Assembly: GCA_944472155.2 (NCBI GenBank)
Contig: OX235277.1
Span: forward strand, 9,186,804-9,250,803
From: Trichobilharzia szidati
Taxonomy: Eukaryota > Platyhelminthes > Trematoda > Strigeidida > Schistosomatidae
Direction of reading: 5' to 3'
Length of the DNA: 64,000 nucleotides
In this document: positions 19,944 through 31,547 of the stretch, piece after piece
How the letters are laid out: every line of letters starts with the position of its first letter
Position numbering within the stretch: the stretch's first letter is position 1
Program-made: the position numbers and the translations under genes
Notes under the pieces: model-generated
The model's database searches: none
The model's input: only the letters and a program-made list of their open reading frames with translations
Told to the model about the DNA's origin: nothing

Positions 19944-20455
19944 TTACGTCCATTGTAGATTTAATGAATGAACGAATTTCTTTTGTATGCAGAGTTCAGG
20001 ATTTAGCAGATGAATTGCCATTGCTTCTGCAATGTGGAGAAGTCTGATCCGTACACTTTTAGCAAGATTGCCTTGTATTCTGTAGATAACTTTGAAGTTT
20101 ATTTCTGGTTTGACTTGGTGTCCAGAGTCGATCAAATGTTCAAGGATCGAGCTGCGGGGGCATCGGTTTTCTCCTTTATAAAACCATGAAGGTAAATGTT
20201 CGTTGACGCGTTTGGATAGTGAACGCTGAGTACGGCCGATATACCTGGCTCCACACGAGCAGGTGAATTGGTAGATGCGCATAGATGAGGCCAACAGCGG
20301 TAGCTTATCCTTCACGTTCATACGAATCATTGGTCTCGTGGAGAACGTCAGTCGTAATTCAGCTGCAGAGAAGGTTTTCTTCAGTGAGCGGTAGAGCCGA
20401 TTTCTCAATATTTCTGTAGATTGGTCTCCATTGAACTGTAGGTTCATCTATTGAT
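19944..20455 (-). mobile_element. PLE fragment, linker + GIY-YIG, open frame
   Basis: A 167-codon minus frame (19944-20447): MNLQFNGDQSTEILRNRLYR, ELRLTFSTRPMIRMNVKDKL, MRIYQFTCSCGARYIGRTQR (GIY-YIG core), SLSKRVNEHLPSWFYKGENR, SSILEHLIDSGHQVKPEIN and IAEAMAIHLLNPELCIQKKF. It is a better-preserved copy of the element at 1-612. RT is lost by 5' truncation. Confidence 0.85.
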
Positions 20456-21105
20456 CAACCAAGAATAGCCCACTATATTAAGCTAGTTACACAGCAGCCT
20501 GACCACGTGATTCGCAGTTGGTTACTGTCAGTACACTAAAGAGATTTACAAACAATGTCAGTATAATATGCACTAATACTTCTGATCGTATTGCCCTGGT
20601 CTTCTGTTAACGAGCAAACGTCTAGGCTACTACAGAGATTGTTGCGTGCAAGGAACAGGAAAGTGGTTTGAATAAACAAGTGCATTGAAACTCCAGTCAG
20701 TGTTCACCATCATTGACAGGTGCCCTGGTAGAAGAGAAGACATATATCGTTGTCTCTGATAACTGGATGCACATGTCCGAGTGGAATGCATCGTGGAGTT
20801 GAAGTGCTTATATTTTGGACAAACCAGCTGCAAATATCATCATTTTCTAAGCGAATCCCAACGAACGCTGACATACAGTGATATGACTAAATCAAATGGA
20901 TTCAATAATGAAATCATTTTAGAAGAGATGAGCTGTTGATTGCTGGTAATATCTTCCCAATGAATATCACTATCAACGTTTTCAAATTGTCACACCTAAT
21001 ACAAGGAGTTATAGTGCCATCTAAACCTAGTTTATTTGAATAATAGTGATTAGTTGCCTGGTAATAAAAGGCACAACAGGTTCATAGTGGTTAACAATAT
21101 CAATT
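20456..21105. other. No gene seen
   Basis: AT-rich sequence; the short minus frame 20630-20833 shows no known domain. Confidence 0.4.
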
Positions 21106-21107
21106 AT

Positions 21108-22020
21108 TATTATTATTGTTTCCTTCAATTCGTAGAGAAACATAGGGCTTCAGCCGTGCGTCTCCATTGCGTTCGATTCTCTGCTAGAGTTTTCACCTGG
21201 CTCCAAGTCTGCCCACACGCTTTCATCTCCTCTTCACATGACCTCCTCCAAGTCACCCTTGCACTGACGACCAACTCACCGCTTCCCTTTCGGGTTCCAC
21301 TCGAGCAATGGCTTGTCTAGTGATGTCACTTGATGGTTTCCTCAGAGTATGGCCAATCCATCTCCATTTCTTCCTGCCTATTTGTTTCACAATCGGTTCC
21401 TGCTGGGTTGGTTCACTCCCAGAGATCCCTGTTGCTGATCTTTTCTGGCCGGCCATCTGATCTTGAGTAGTATTGAGCGAAGACAACTGTTAATGAAGGT
21501 CTGTAGTTTGTTTGAGGTGCTCTTTATGACGCGCTGGCCAAGTCTCTGATCCGTATATTAAGTAGCACTGACTTCACATTGGAGTTGAAAATCCGGATCT
21601 TATTTTTGATGCTGAGTGCTGTTGACCTCCACACAGACTTGAGAGTAGTGAAAGCTTGTCTTGCTTTTCCGATTCTTGCTTTGATATCCTCGTCAGTTCC
21701 GTCCGCCTGTAGTTGAAACGATGCTTCCCAGGTAGGTATGAAGGAGGTAGTTTCTTTCAGGTTCCTTCCATTTATGCTGATGGTTGTCTGTTGTTGTTGC
21801 GTTGCTGTTGGTGGTGTTGCCCAGGAATCTTCATCACCTCTGTTTTCTCTATGTTCACCTGAAGTCCTGTCTTTGATGCTTCTTCTGCCAACTTGTTGCT
21901 TTTCGCTTTCATATCTTCTAGTTTGTGGGAAATCATACATATATCATCGGCGAAGTCCAGATCCTCCAAGTTTTTTGTGTGAGTCCATTTTATGCCTGTT
22001 TCCTCATTACACTATCAAGA
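21108..22020 (-). mobile_element. LINE-B fragment, C-terminal third
   Basis: Minus strand, frames in pieces: TGIKWTHTKN and MEDLDFADDICMISHKLEDM (FADD, the RT catalytic motif C, near 21955), KTGLQVNIEKTEVMKI, TSFIPTWEASFQLQADGTDE, DIKARIGKARQAFTTLKSVW, SIKNKIRIFNSNVKSVLLNI, then KKWRWIGHTLRKPSSDITRQ. It ends in an ATTATT tail at 21108. RTE/CFDP2-like; several frameshifts. Confidence 0.85.
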
Positions 22021-22084
22021 TGAAAATTAAAAATTAGTGGGAATGAACACTGTCGCCAGAACAATATTTCTTGAGCTGTTAGCG

Positions 22085-22325
22085 TGTTTTTAATTCTTCT
22101 ATGTTCTAAGTGCAGCATACGGCTTCAAGCTAGAGGCTTGAAGTTTCTGTAGCAGTGGTGTTAATTTTTTACAGCAAGGGGTTGCTAGCCTCACTATCAA
22201 GCCCCCTATACTATACTAGTCTTATCACTAGTTTATCGAGGTAGAGGATTGCGTCGGCCATGGATCGAACCCCGGACCACATGCGTGGTTGGCGGGCATT
22301 CTACCACTGTGCCACCGACCCACGA
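22085..22325 (-). repeat. SINE-3 copy
   Basis: Minus-strand unit. The tRNA-like head is at 22250-22322 (box B ggatcgaaccccgg as read on the plus strand; ttctaccactgtgccacc at its 5' end), the middle is gcctcactatcaagcccccta, and the tail ttcttctatgttctaagtgc with cttcaagctagaggcttgaag corresponds to LINE-B 3' ends. Confidence 0.75.
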
Positions 22326-22619
22326 GCTTTTGGAGTAAGAAGAAACAATTAGGCACACTGAATACAACGCAGAAAAAAATTAATTAGTTTGCATAGAATA
22401 GACAAACTTCATTGTAAAATGGTGCCATATTATTCTACTTCACTGAGCATTTCGCACTTCACAAAACAAAATGTAAGCAGTAAAATCCAACCACTACTTT
22501 TGTGTTCTATTCAGTTGAAGCCGTTGGTGAGTTTGTAAACTGCTGTGACCTTTTTAAATATTACTTAAATTATCAAATATTAAAATGAGTTCCTACATTT
22601 ATTAATTTGACTTTTCATG

Positions 22620-22924
22620 TTATTCACCAATTTCTGAGTCACCATTTTGTCCATTTATTTCCTGAGGAACTACAGTTTCTTCATTATATAAAACAAAACT
22701 TGGGGTAGTGTCACTTCATCTACCTGCTGATTTAGGCACAGGAATGTTTTTAATGTCCTCTAAAGGTGCAAGCACAGTGTTTGTGGAAACTAATTCATTT
22801 AAAATACTAATGTGAAGTGACATACAATGTCCGCAAATATTTTGACGAAAAAAGTAATTACACCATCTGGACGAAGGCACTAAGTAGGTTTCAAGGATTT
22901 TAGACACTTCCGGATGTCGAACGG
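22620..22924 (-). pseudogene. Candidate exon or gene relic, unidentified
   Basis: Minus strand: after an acceptor-like ttttatatatgtag (ending at 22925) a frame reads VRHPEVSKILETYLVPSSRW, CNYFFRQNICGHCMSLHISI and VSTNTVLAPLEDIKNIPVPK. A TGA follows at 22716-22718, then 31 more open codons (FVLYNEETVVPQEINGQNGD) to a TAA at 22620. Composition is protein-like with a clustered C/H (CNYFFRQNICGHC). It does not resemble any transposon domain here. It may be a real terminal exon stopping at 22716, a decayed gene, or chance. No function is proposed. Confidence 0.25.
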
Positions 22925-23094
22925 CTACATATATAAAATGATCACGCCTCAAACAGTGTTAGATTTACAGCATGATTCGTTGATTTCTCACGGGACTTTT
23001 TGGTACATATGTTTACTGATTGTCTTCTGGCTCTTCAAATACAGTGCATCAAGATTTACTCAGATGTTATTTTATCAGGATATGCTCCGCTCAC

Positions 23095-23285
23095 TGTTTT
23101 CGGGTGATGTCGCACAGTGGTTAGAACTCTCGCCGACCATGCACATGGTCCGGGGTTCAATCCCCTGCCGGCGCACACCCGATATCTATGGTCGGCCTGA
23201 ATCTGGGCTACCGATATCCATGCTGAAAATTCCACACTTGTACTGAAAACACGGTGTGGAATCAAGCTGTAAATAAAAAAAACTA
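23095..23285 (+). repeat. SINE-4 copy (tRNA head, LINE-C-like tail)
   Basis: The tRNA-like head is at 23104-23175 (gtcgcacagtggttagaact as box A region; ggggttcaatcccc as box B). The middle is cgatatctatggtcggcctg, and the tail gctgaaaattccacacttgt through ggtgtggaatcaagctgtaa, then an A-rich end. The tail matches the 3' end of LINE-C at 30850-30905. Confidence 0.75.
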
Positions 23286-23289
23286 AATA

Positions 23290-24245
23290 TAGGTTCAACT
23301 GGGTCCTATGGAGTCATTTCATTTGTTAATCTTGTTTCTGTTGCCAAATGAATAAAGTTTCTTGTTCCAATCTCAAGGTAGGATGAGACAAAATGCTTTA
23401 AAATGCTTTAACATATTACAAAGCTGTCGTGTTCTCTACAAAGTGTGGTTCATATCACCATCATCTTCATGGAATCTTTCAACGGACGCAAGTACGGACG
23501 TTTGTGTTGTTCACAAAGGCAAGCGCGACTAGACTCTGACGTCGAACAGTGGTTGATTTTGAAGAAACACTCCTCAGCGGAGCAAAGTGTATTACGTTGA
23601 TGTCTCGATGGTGTGATTACCTCCTGCCGCATATTATATCTGCGTCCTATTCTAGCTCTACGTTCTCCTGAGTCACGACTGGTTTATTACTGTCAATTAG
23701 TTTAGCAGGAAAAGAGAAAGGTGAGATTGTGAATTAAGAGACCCAATCCAGTGGAAACAACACAGTGATGACTGATGTTAAACAGCATATAGTCCCTCTT
23801 CCACTTAGGTTTTCAGTAATGAAAAACAATGTAGTATTGATAGTGTATTAAGGAACTCAATGACGGATATAAGTTTGTTTTCTCAAACTCACTTTGAAAA
23901 AGTGATATGAGCACGTGTTTATACTCCCGTTTAAGTTGGTTTCATTTCAAATACCACCCCTAAACTGAAGTATTATTAAGTGGATCACATGTATGACACA
24001 ATTTCCGTGTTCATTTCAATTGGTTTTGATTACAAGCTACAAATTCTGCTCAAAACTATATCCAGTTAATAATGCCACATCACTGCGTGAATATAGCAAT
24101 AAAATAATTTAACGTGGAACCACATTCTACCACAATATCCAAGTTCTTCAATTATAATAATGGTGTTTATAGTCAACGGGGATTTCCTGATTTCAACCAG
24201 ATAGTGGAAAATGTCTTCCAGAATAGGCGTTAGATGACGCTCACA
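23290..24245. other. No gene seen
   Basis: Nothing recognised; the 60-codon minus frame 23450-23632 has no known domain. Confidence 0.4.
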
Positions 24246-24249
24246 TTAA

Positions 24250-25000
24250 ATAATAATAATAATCTACTTTATTCCAAAACAGACAGTACTTATAATACAG
24301 AATGGAATTCTCAGCATTTGTCACAATATTGCATCTGATTTACTCAAAATATAAATAAATTAAAAATTAAAACAAAATTAACCGGAGGAATTTGTCCACA
24401 TTTACGACATAATTATTAAATATAATAATAATAATAACAGTGAGTTTGTTTCAAACAGTATTGTCGATTCAGTTTGGAAACTTTAGCATGTTATAGATTA
24501 TTGGGTCTAATGTTCTGTTGATACAGTATAGTGAGGGGAAATACAAAATTAACAGTTATAATACAGCTTTAAATTATGTCCACACTTATGAAAAAATAAA
24601 TAAATAAAAACAAAAGAATTGAGAGGATAAAGTACAATAACAATAAAGTTTAATGTTGTAAGGATGGAGGAAATGGTTTATTTAGTGGTGCAAAGAAGGT
24701 TAGTTAGTTCATGCCTAACACTATTTTCATCACATAAAGTACGTGCCGTCAAATATGGTATAGTGGAATTTTTATACTTAGATGTACGTGCATAAATTCT
24801 TCTGAACAGACTTCTTGTTTTACCTGAGGAGGAGACACAAGGTTGGAGCTGTGGGTAGAGTGGGTGCTCAGAGTCTGTCAGTATCAGGTTGATCTTAAGA
24901 ATTCTAATATAAAAATATCTGAGATTATACAGCTTTTGAAAGTGAATAATTTGGATGAGATGTTTTCTTTGTTATTTATCTGTTTTTGTGAAGACTTAGT
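24250..25000 (-). mobile_element. LINE-C C-terminus and 3' UTR (CR1-like)
   Basis: Minus strand. Coding end at about 24700-24900: EHPLYPQLQPCVSSS-like, KTRSLFRRIYARTSKYKNST-like and LCDEN. Then a long UTR ending ctttattcca (read on plus) with a TAA tail at 24250. It matches 30365-30925 (+) and 48945-50165 (-). CR1-like LINE end; frames broken. Confidence 0.75.
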
Positions 25001-25214
25001 ATGAGAGATGAAGTCCAAAATGGTACTTTCAAGACAATTACCGAAATCCTGTATACATTCCATTATTCCATCTTAAGTAATGCGAAGAGGAAACCATGTG
25101 GTTTATGAATGTGATGTCTGCCTTTGAATTCATGGGTCTCTTTTAGGTTTTCTTGTTTCTTTTCTCGTAACATTTTATCCATTCCAGCTTGACATTTTTA
25201 CAGTACCAAAACGT

Positions 25215-26300
25215 CCATTTTCAATCCTTCTCTGGGGATCGAATCGCAGCACTACGTATCATTATTGAACAGAGCTTGGAATGACAGTCAACTATCTACC
25301 TCAACTTCATCGACTTTGAAAAGGCCTTTGACAGCATCGATCGAGAAGTGATTTGGAAACTACTTCGCTACTACGGAGTGCCACCAACAAGTATACACCT
25401 GATTCAACAGTTGTACGATAATGTTGCATGCCAAGTAATCCGCAACGGGAAACTCACGGAATCCTCCAAAGTGCGAACGGGATTTTTCATGAATGCAGTA
25501 GACTGGATTATGCGACAGACAGCGGGCAACGAGGAGACAGGCATAAAATGGACCCACACAAATTACTTGGAGGATATGCATTTCGGCGTTGTGATGCATG
25601 TCTGATTTCCCACAAACACTGGAAGATATGCAAGTGAAAAGCAACAAGTTGGCAGAAGAAGCATCAAAGATAAGACTTCAGGTGAACACAGAGAAAACAA
25701 AGGTGATGAAGATTCATGGCCAACAGCAACAACAATAGACAACAATCAGAATAAATGGGAGAATTCTGAAAGAAGCAACCTCGTTTACCTACCTACCTGG
25801 GAAGCATCGTTTCAACTACAGGCGGACGGAACTGACGAGGATATCAAAGCGAGGATCGGGAAAGCAAGGCAAGCTTTCATCATTCTGAAGTCTGTGTGGA
25901 GATAAGCAGCACTCAGCATGAAAAATAAGATCCGGATTTTCAACTCCAATGTGAATTCAGCGCTACTTTACGGATCAGAGACTTGGTGCGTTACGAAGGC
26001 CACTTCGAAGAGACTACAGACCTTCATCCACAACAGTCTTAGCTTACTACTCAAGATTAGATGGCCGGCCAGAAAAGATCAGCAACCGAGATCTCTGGGA
26101 CGAAACAACCCTGCAGGAACGGAGTGCGCAGCAAATATGCAGGAAGAAATGTGGCCATACTCTGAGGAGGTCATGCGAAGAGGAGATGAAAGCACGTGGG
26201 CAGACGTGGAGCCAGGTGAAAATTGTAGAGAACAGAATGCAATGGAGATGTGTGGCTGAAGCCCAATGTTCCTCTAGGAACTAAAGGAAATAATCCAATC
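25215..26300 (+). mobile_element. LINE-B fragment, RT palm to 3' end
   Basis: Plus strand: STTYLNFIDFEKAFDSIDRE-like (RT motif A region, 25290-25345), VIWKLLRYYGVPPTSIHLIQ, NVACQVIRNGKLTESSKVRT, AVDWIMRQTAGNEETGIKWT, KIRIFNSNVNSALLYGSETW, then a C-terminal end and gaagcccaatgttcc at 26260. The FADD motif is destroyed (DMHFGVVMHV). Pseudogenised, 5' truncated. Confidence 0.85.
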
Positions 26301-26319
26301 CAGCACAAAGTAAAGTACT

Positions 26320-26960
26320 GTATTTAACTTTTTCGTCACAGGGCTTGCAATAAAATCAGGACATTGGCAATGGTAATATTGCTCAACAAGAATATGAATG
26401 CAAAATTAATTGAAAACAATAACAATATAATGATGTAAAAAACTGTCGTATACTAAGAGTTCCACCGTTGACTGGCAGTATCCTGCCTTACACATTTCAT
26501 CACATAAAATGTATGTCAAACGGAATGGTATTGAGTTTTTGCACTTATCTGTCCAGGATCGTAGTTTTCGTTATTTGCTTCTGGTCCTTCCTTATGAGAT
26601 ACAGGAAGAGAGTTGTACATAGGGAAGATGCTTAGGGTCTGACAAGATAATTTTTGCTTATTTCCAGCGCCAATCTGTGTTTCCAACTACAACGGTATTA
26701 GCGAGCTTGTTTAGTGGCACTTCACTTGCACTTTTGACGGCGTTTCGTGGCCTTCGCAGCTTGAACAAGTCTTTCTTATGTAGCCCAGGAGAGCTCAAGG
26801 GGGGCAGGAAAGAAACATAGGCAGAATACAAGAATTAGCAGACTTAGAATGTAGGGAGTGCAGGATACCAGGTCGTCCTTACTTTCTTACGTAGTACGTT
26901 AAACGAAGTATCTTTCAGGAAGCTAACATGCTGCTGAGAGATCAGGAAAGATCAGACGAA
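26320..26960 (-). mobile_element. LINE-C fragment
   Basis: Minus strand, broken frames: GILHSLHSKSANSCILPMF-like, SPGLHKKDLFKLRRPRNAVK-like (26700-26880), then LSDPKHLPYVQLSSCIS-like (26600-26660). Same order as in 48945-50165. CR1-like. Confidence 0.65.
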
Positions 26961-27009
26961 TAACACAGTCCAAGGGTATTTAACAGTACATTTAGTTTCA
27001 ACCTTTGTG

Positions 27010-27128
27010 CCTTTGCGCAGAAGTTTACCGAAGATCAGGAACCTATACCTCACAATCAAGAGGCGAGCACAAAGAAATCAAATTGGTTTATACTAGCTAG
27101 TAAGAACGATATTGGATATTGGATCTAT
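27010..27128. repeat. Dispersed repeat shared with 62031-62138
   Basis: cgcagaagtttaccgaagat through acgatattggatattgga recurs in the same orientation at 62031-62138, about 90% identical by eye. Family unknown. Confidence 0.7.
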
Positions 27129-28330
27129 GATTGAGGAACCATGAGAACCAACCTATTCACGAAAGTCACGCTTGCACGTGAAAGGGAAACTAACAACCCA
27201 ACATTTGGAGAGATTAAGCCTCAGACCATTCGAAAAAGACTACTGACTAGGTAGCTTGAAAGAGACTATAACATACTGTGATGGTTATATGTCATGATGA
27301 CCATTTCCAATAAAATTTATCCCATTTTGGAGACCTCCTCTATATAATCGTTATCTGCTATAATATTTCTAGCTCCTTTTGTGAAATTTAGGGTTACTGA
27401 AACTGTCATTCTTATTGGATGGTCGAATAGGATATCGAAATATCTGTTTGAAAATATCGGATTCCTAAATATCTTGAAAATTGCTTTTTCACCGGTTTGG
27501 ATGTTTGGATGAGTAAAAGGGAAACCAAGTGCGTAATTTGTGTAGCCCGTTTGGTAGAATCGGGATTCTCAATAAAACCAGAACAGGAGTTCTTGCTTAT
27601 CATCTACCGCACTGTTGATGATTTTTCTACAGAAGCTTTTATAAATATCTGAATTCGTAGCAATCAATACTGTTAGAACACTTCTATGCACTGGGGAAAA
27701 TTATGCCCAACCCTCTTTTTGCACCACGATTAGGTCAACATTACTTCCATGAACGCTAATACCCTCTTCTTCTACCCTTTGTTTCATTGAGAAATGTCTG
27801 TTTTGGATCCTATGACTTCATGATCCTTCTTATTGTGTATAATACTCTAGGTTTACGCAACTTTTTTCAAACTTGTTATTATATTTGCACAGTTCTGTTC
27901 ATTACACTTCATTAAATTCGTCGTTACCTGATAGTCGTTCACTAGAAGTACTTTTATTGTTCAAACCACATTGTCTTTATTATTTCACAATTGTTACTGT
28001 TTTATCTATTTATCAATTTGTTTCCCATGCAGCATTCGTTTTTGCTCGCACACACTACTGACTATACTAGCCATTGAAACATACACTGAAATGTTTTTCA
28101 TCTCATTCTATCTCATGCTCATTGTGACTGTATGTATGCTAAATAATACTGAAAACTAAGCAACTGTTGAGCTATCTTTTACTTGTTCCATAATTCATTT
28201 TCTGGTGTAATTCTATTTTGCCTTTATTGACTGTTATACGCCAAAATTAATAGAGAGGAGGAATTTTTGAAGAAATTTGTCGTGATTATATATATAGAAA
28301 ATAGATTGCACCGATCAAGCCAATCTACTC
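27129..28330. other. No gene recognised
   Basis: AT-rich sequence. Small frames at 27412-27603 (-) and 27873-28159 (+) show no known domains. Confidence 0.4.
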
Positions 28331-28339
28331 ATACTCATG

Positions 28340-29540
28340 CAGCCATGTGAAAGCTTACGGAGATCTGTCATCTTAACTGGTGGCAACTATTGGTGTCCGA
28401 CAGGGATGCCCTCTATCCCCATTTCTATTCAATTTCATCAGAGACGTACTAATGGACTTAAGCCTAAGTGACTTCAGCGACTCAGAGATTGACTTGTTAC
28501 CAACAGGGAATAATTTTGTTGACTTAGAATATGCAGATGATATAGTCCTTCTAGGTGGTGAAGAAGTTGACAAAATAGAGTAGAGTCTTCTGAACTCCTT
28601 GAGCTACAATTGTCGGATGTCACATGTTAGGTGATGCTACAGGACTGGACTACATTGACTCCTAGCTTGGAGATACGGGGTGGAATGTTTGGTGGAGTGT
28701 GTTGATGTCACTTATTTGAGAAGTTGCATCAGCCACTGCCAACGGGCTGATCGCTGACAAAATCTCAGCACGGATACAGAAGGCTCGTTTTGCATACGTT
28801 AGTTTACACAGTCTCTAGCGTAGATGTGATATCTGGCTGGCTGTCGACCAAAGAGCGTGTGTACTGCCTAGCAGTCCACTCCGTCCTCCTGTATGGCTGT
28901 GAGACCTCGCCATTGAGGGTGGCTGACATGAAAAGGCTAGCTGTCTTTGATCATAGGTGTCTACGTTCTGTCTCCCGTGTGAAGTGGTATAGTAGGGTGA
29001 GCAATATTGAGCTGGTTAGGCGTCGAGTGCCAGGTAAGGGGGGGAAATCAATGGACGAGGCTGTGAAGTTACATCAATTGAGATGGTTAGGACATGTGTT
29101 ACGTAGGCCTAACCATCGATTGCCATCCTTGATGGGATATGTTAGCTGACAAAGGATTGACCACGCTGGAAAACAGCTAGTGGTGGTCAAACCAAAACAT
29201 GGCATAAGTCAATGAAACCTACAGCCACGTTGGAAGGTGAGGACTTCCCGGTTGGGGTCCTCGGGATGGCGGTGGTATGATAGGTGGAGACAACTGGTGA
29301 TATGGCTGGCTCAAAATCGTTCTCAATAGTGCAGATGCATACACTCCTAGTAACTTGTAATACCCAATAAAACTATATTGTGCTTCGATATAATTATTCT
29401 TTTTGCCTCATATCTCTGTTTACTGTCTCTATTTTGCGTTTCTTCTACTTTCTTCTCTTGCTTTGTGCGCTGAGTGAAGTGTGGTGACTGGAACTGCTGC
29501 ATATCAGTGCAAAGTTCTATGTTGAAACCAGTATATACTG
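28340..29540 (+). mobile_element. LINE-A fragment, RT motif to 3' tail
   Basis: The LINE-A copy extending furthest 5'. VATIGVRQGCPLSPFLFNFI and LEYADDIVLLGGEEVDKIE (YADD, RT catalytic motif C, near 28530) are in frame 28380-28583. Decayed sequence follows to 28790. Frame 28790-29149 then gives WLSTKERVYCLAVHSVLLYG, MKRLAVFDHRCLRSVSRVKW, GKGGKSMDEAVKLHQLRWLG and HVLRRPNHRLPS. The common tail runs 29200-29540. Confidence 0.85.
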
Positions 29541-30004
29541 GCTTACACAAACAATGTCCATTGAAGATCTTCAGCAAAGTTCACATATCAATCAGGCATT
29601 TTAAAATGTGCACTTTTTTGCACACAAACTCAATCTTATGCGCTTCAGTTAAATCAAACTCAAGTAAATAGATATGACCAGTCATCCGAAATTTGTCGTA
29701 TGAGTTTATTTGAAAGATTTACAAAATAGAAATAAAATATATATATTAAAAGACAGGACGATTCAAGTTAATTCTTACTGTACGAAAAGCCGATTACAGT
29801 ACGCGATATAGAGTACTTCACACAAATTTTACGATTCAGAGAATTACATATGTATTCGAGGTGACAACTGATTACTTATTTCGCTAAAATCAAAGAAAAA
29901 AATACATACCTGAGATAGTTACACAGCTAATATGAATCGTAATGGAGGCATTTTACACAAAAGTGTAAAACTTGGGCACTGTGGTAGTAAGTAATTCCAT
30001 ATTA
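29541..30004. other. No gene seen
   Basis: AT-rich spacer; nothing recognised. Confidence 0.4.
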
Positions 30005-30215
30005 GTTTGTTTATTAGATGTATCACACAGCGGAAAAACAGTATTATTTACTGGATGACAAGGTTTCGAACAAAATTTATTTATTGTTCATAATCATATC
30101 AGTTGTGATATGATTGATTGATGATATGATTATGAACAATAAATTTTGTTCGAAACGTCATCCAGTAAATAATACTGTTTCACTGACAGTGTGATACATC
30201 TAATAAACAAACTTT
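30005..30215. repeat. PLE tail as inverted repeat, hammerhead-like
   Basis: Two inverted copies (30010-30110 and 30115-30210) of a PLE tail with atgattatgaacaataaatt, ttgttcgaaac and atccagtaaataatactg. A hammerhead-like fold is visible at 30124-30163 (+): stem I GAT/ATC, core ATGATTA, stem II GAACAA/TTGTTC, GAAA, CGTC. A related copy is at 16225-16350. Confidence 0.6.
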
Positions 30216-30364
30216 CTCAGTTTGTCAATTCATGTATTCTACCCATCCCTCTTTACTGCTCCCCATTAATCTTTCCTGGACTACTTAAGAAAGATTTTGC
30301 TTTGCTGAGAAGGGCACTAAAAGCTGTTAGTTAGTAGGGGAAGTGGGGTATCGTTAAACCAACT

Positions 30365-30925
30365 GGTTAACACTATTGTGGATAGACATATAATGTCATG
30401 TAAGAAACTAGCGAATACTATATTGTCAGACCCCAAGCATCCTCTCTATACGCAGCTCTCTCCTTGCATTTCATCTGGTAGAACTAGAAGCAGCTATAGG
30501 AGGCTATATGCTAGGACTACCAAGTACAAAAACTCCACAATACCTTATCTGGCACAGCTGTTATGTGATGAGAAATCCGTTAGGTATGACACGATCAACT
30601 TACTGTGGCACTCAAACAAATAGTTCCCATTAGCTTTTGTTTTCCTTTCTGTGTTACTATTATATTGTTGTTCACATCTTCTATTACACACTAATTTTAT
30701 ATTTCATATTCCTGTGGTGCATTGTTTAAAATGGGAATGCAACGCTGTTCTCTTTTTATTTCTTTTTATTTATCTACTTTTATTGTTGTTGCTTTTTGTT
30801 TTTAAAATCTTATAAAAATTTATGAGGTAATTAGATGCAATTTTGTAATGCACGCTGAAAATTCCATACCTGTACCACAAATACTTTTTGGAATAAAGCT
30901 GTTATTATCATTATTATTATTATGA
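30365..30925 (+). mobile_element. LINE-C C-terminus and 3' end
   Basis: The 81-codon frame 30378-30623: MDRHIMSCKKLANTILSDPK, HPLYTQLSPCISSGRTRSSY, RRLYARTTKYKNSTIPYLAQ, LLCDEKSVRYDTINLLW. A UTR follows, ending gctgaaaattccatacctgt and ttttggaataaagctg, then an ATT microsatellite at 30907-30925. This is the C-terminus of a CR1-like LINE. 5' truncated at about 30365. Confidence 0.8.
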
Positions 30926-31547
30926 ATTTTATTTTCATGAGGGGATAACTTAACCATCCAAACTGTCATGCTCAAGTATTTGACTCACTTTTATTCCAGA
31001 TGGCTGCATTTTCACCCCATTAGCTTTCTGTAAAAGAGTACATTTCACTTCATATATGTATCTTTTGATAAATAGTTAATATATACAATCTGTCTAGTCC
31101 TTTTGACTTTGCAAAAACATATCAAATTATATGTTCACCGAAAAATAAGGAATCCAATGAAAATCGTGGTTGTTATGTGAGATTGAAAAGGACTCAACCT
31201 TGGACCGCGCGCAACGAACGAATCTGTCTCTCTCTCTCTCTCTCCAGCTCCTCGCTCATCACATCTGCCGACCAACTCTGTCTCGCACTGATCGACATAT
31301 CCACATTAAGATATTTTGCTCCAACCTGCTTTTCTCTACGCGGGAGATCTCCGATGGTTGATATCTTTAAGGTGTAGTTGAGGATTTGCATAATCAAGAA
31401 AAGGACAATTTCATCCCTATTATTTCGTACGTCTATATTTTGAGTATTTTGTGACTATTATAGTTTTTTTTCAAATAACTTCAGTATTTTTGTGTATGCT
31501 CACCTAAGTGAACTGAATATCTTATATATACATATTTAAGTGTTGGT
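30926..31547. other. No gene seen; (CT)n at 31229-31246
   Basis: Overlapping frames at 31170-31397 are built on the CT run and show no domain. Confidence 0.45.

Noticed and set aside
27412..27603. Minus-strand frame resembling a retroelement linker
   Set aside because: No diagnostic motif could be seen, so it is left unassigned.
31170..31397. Three overlapping frames around a CT repeat
   Set aside because: Low-complexity artefacts on both strands.
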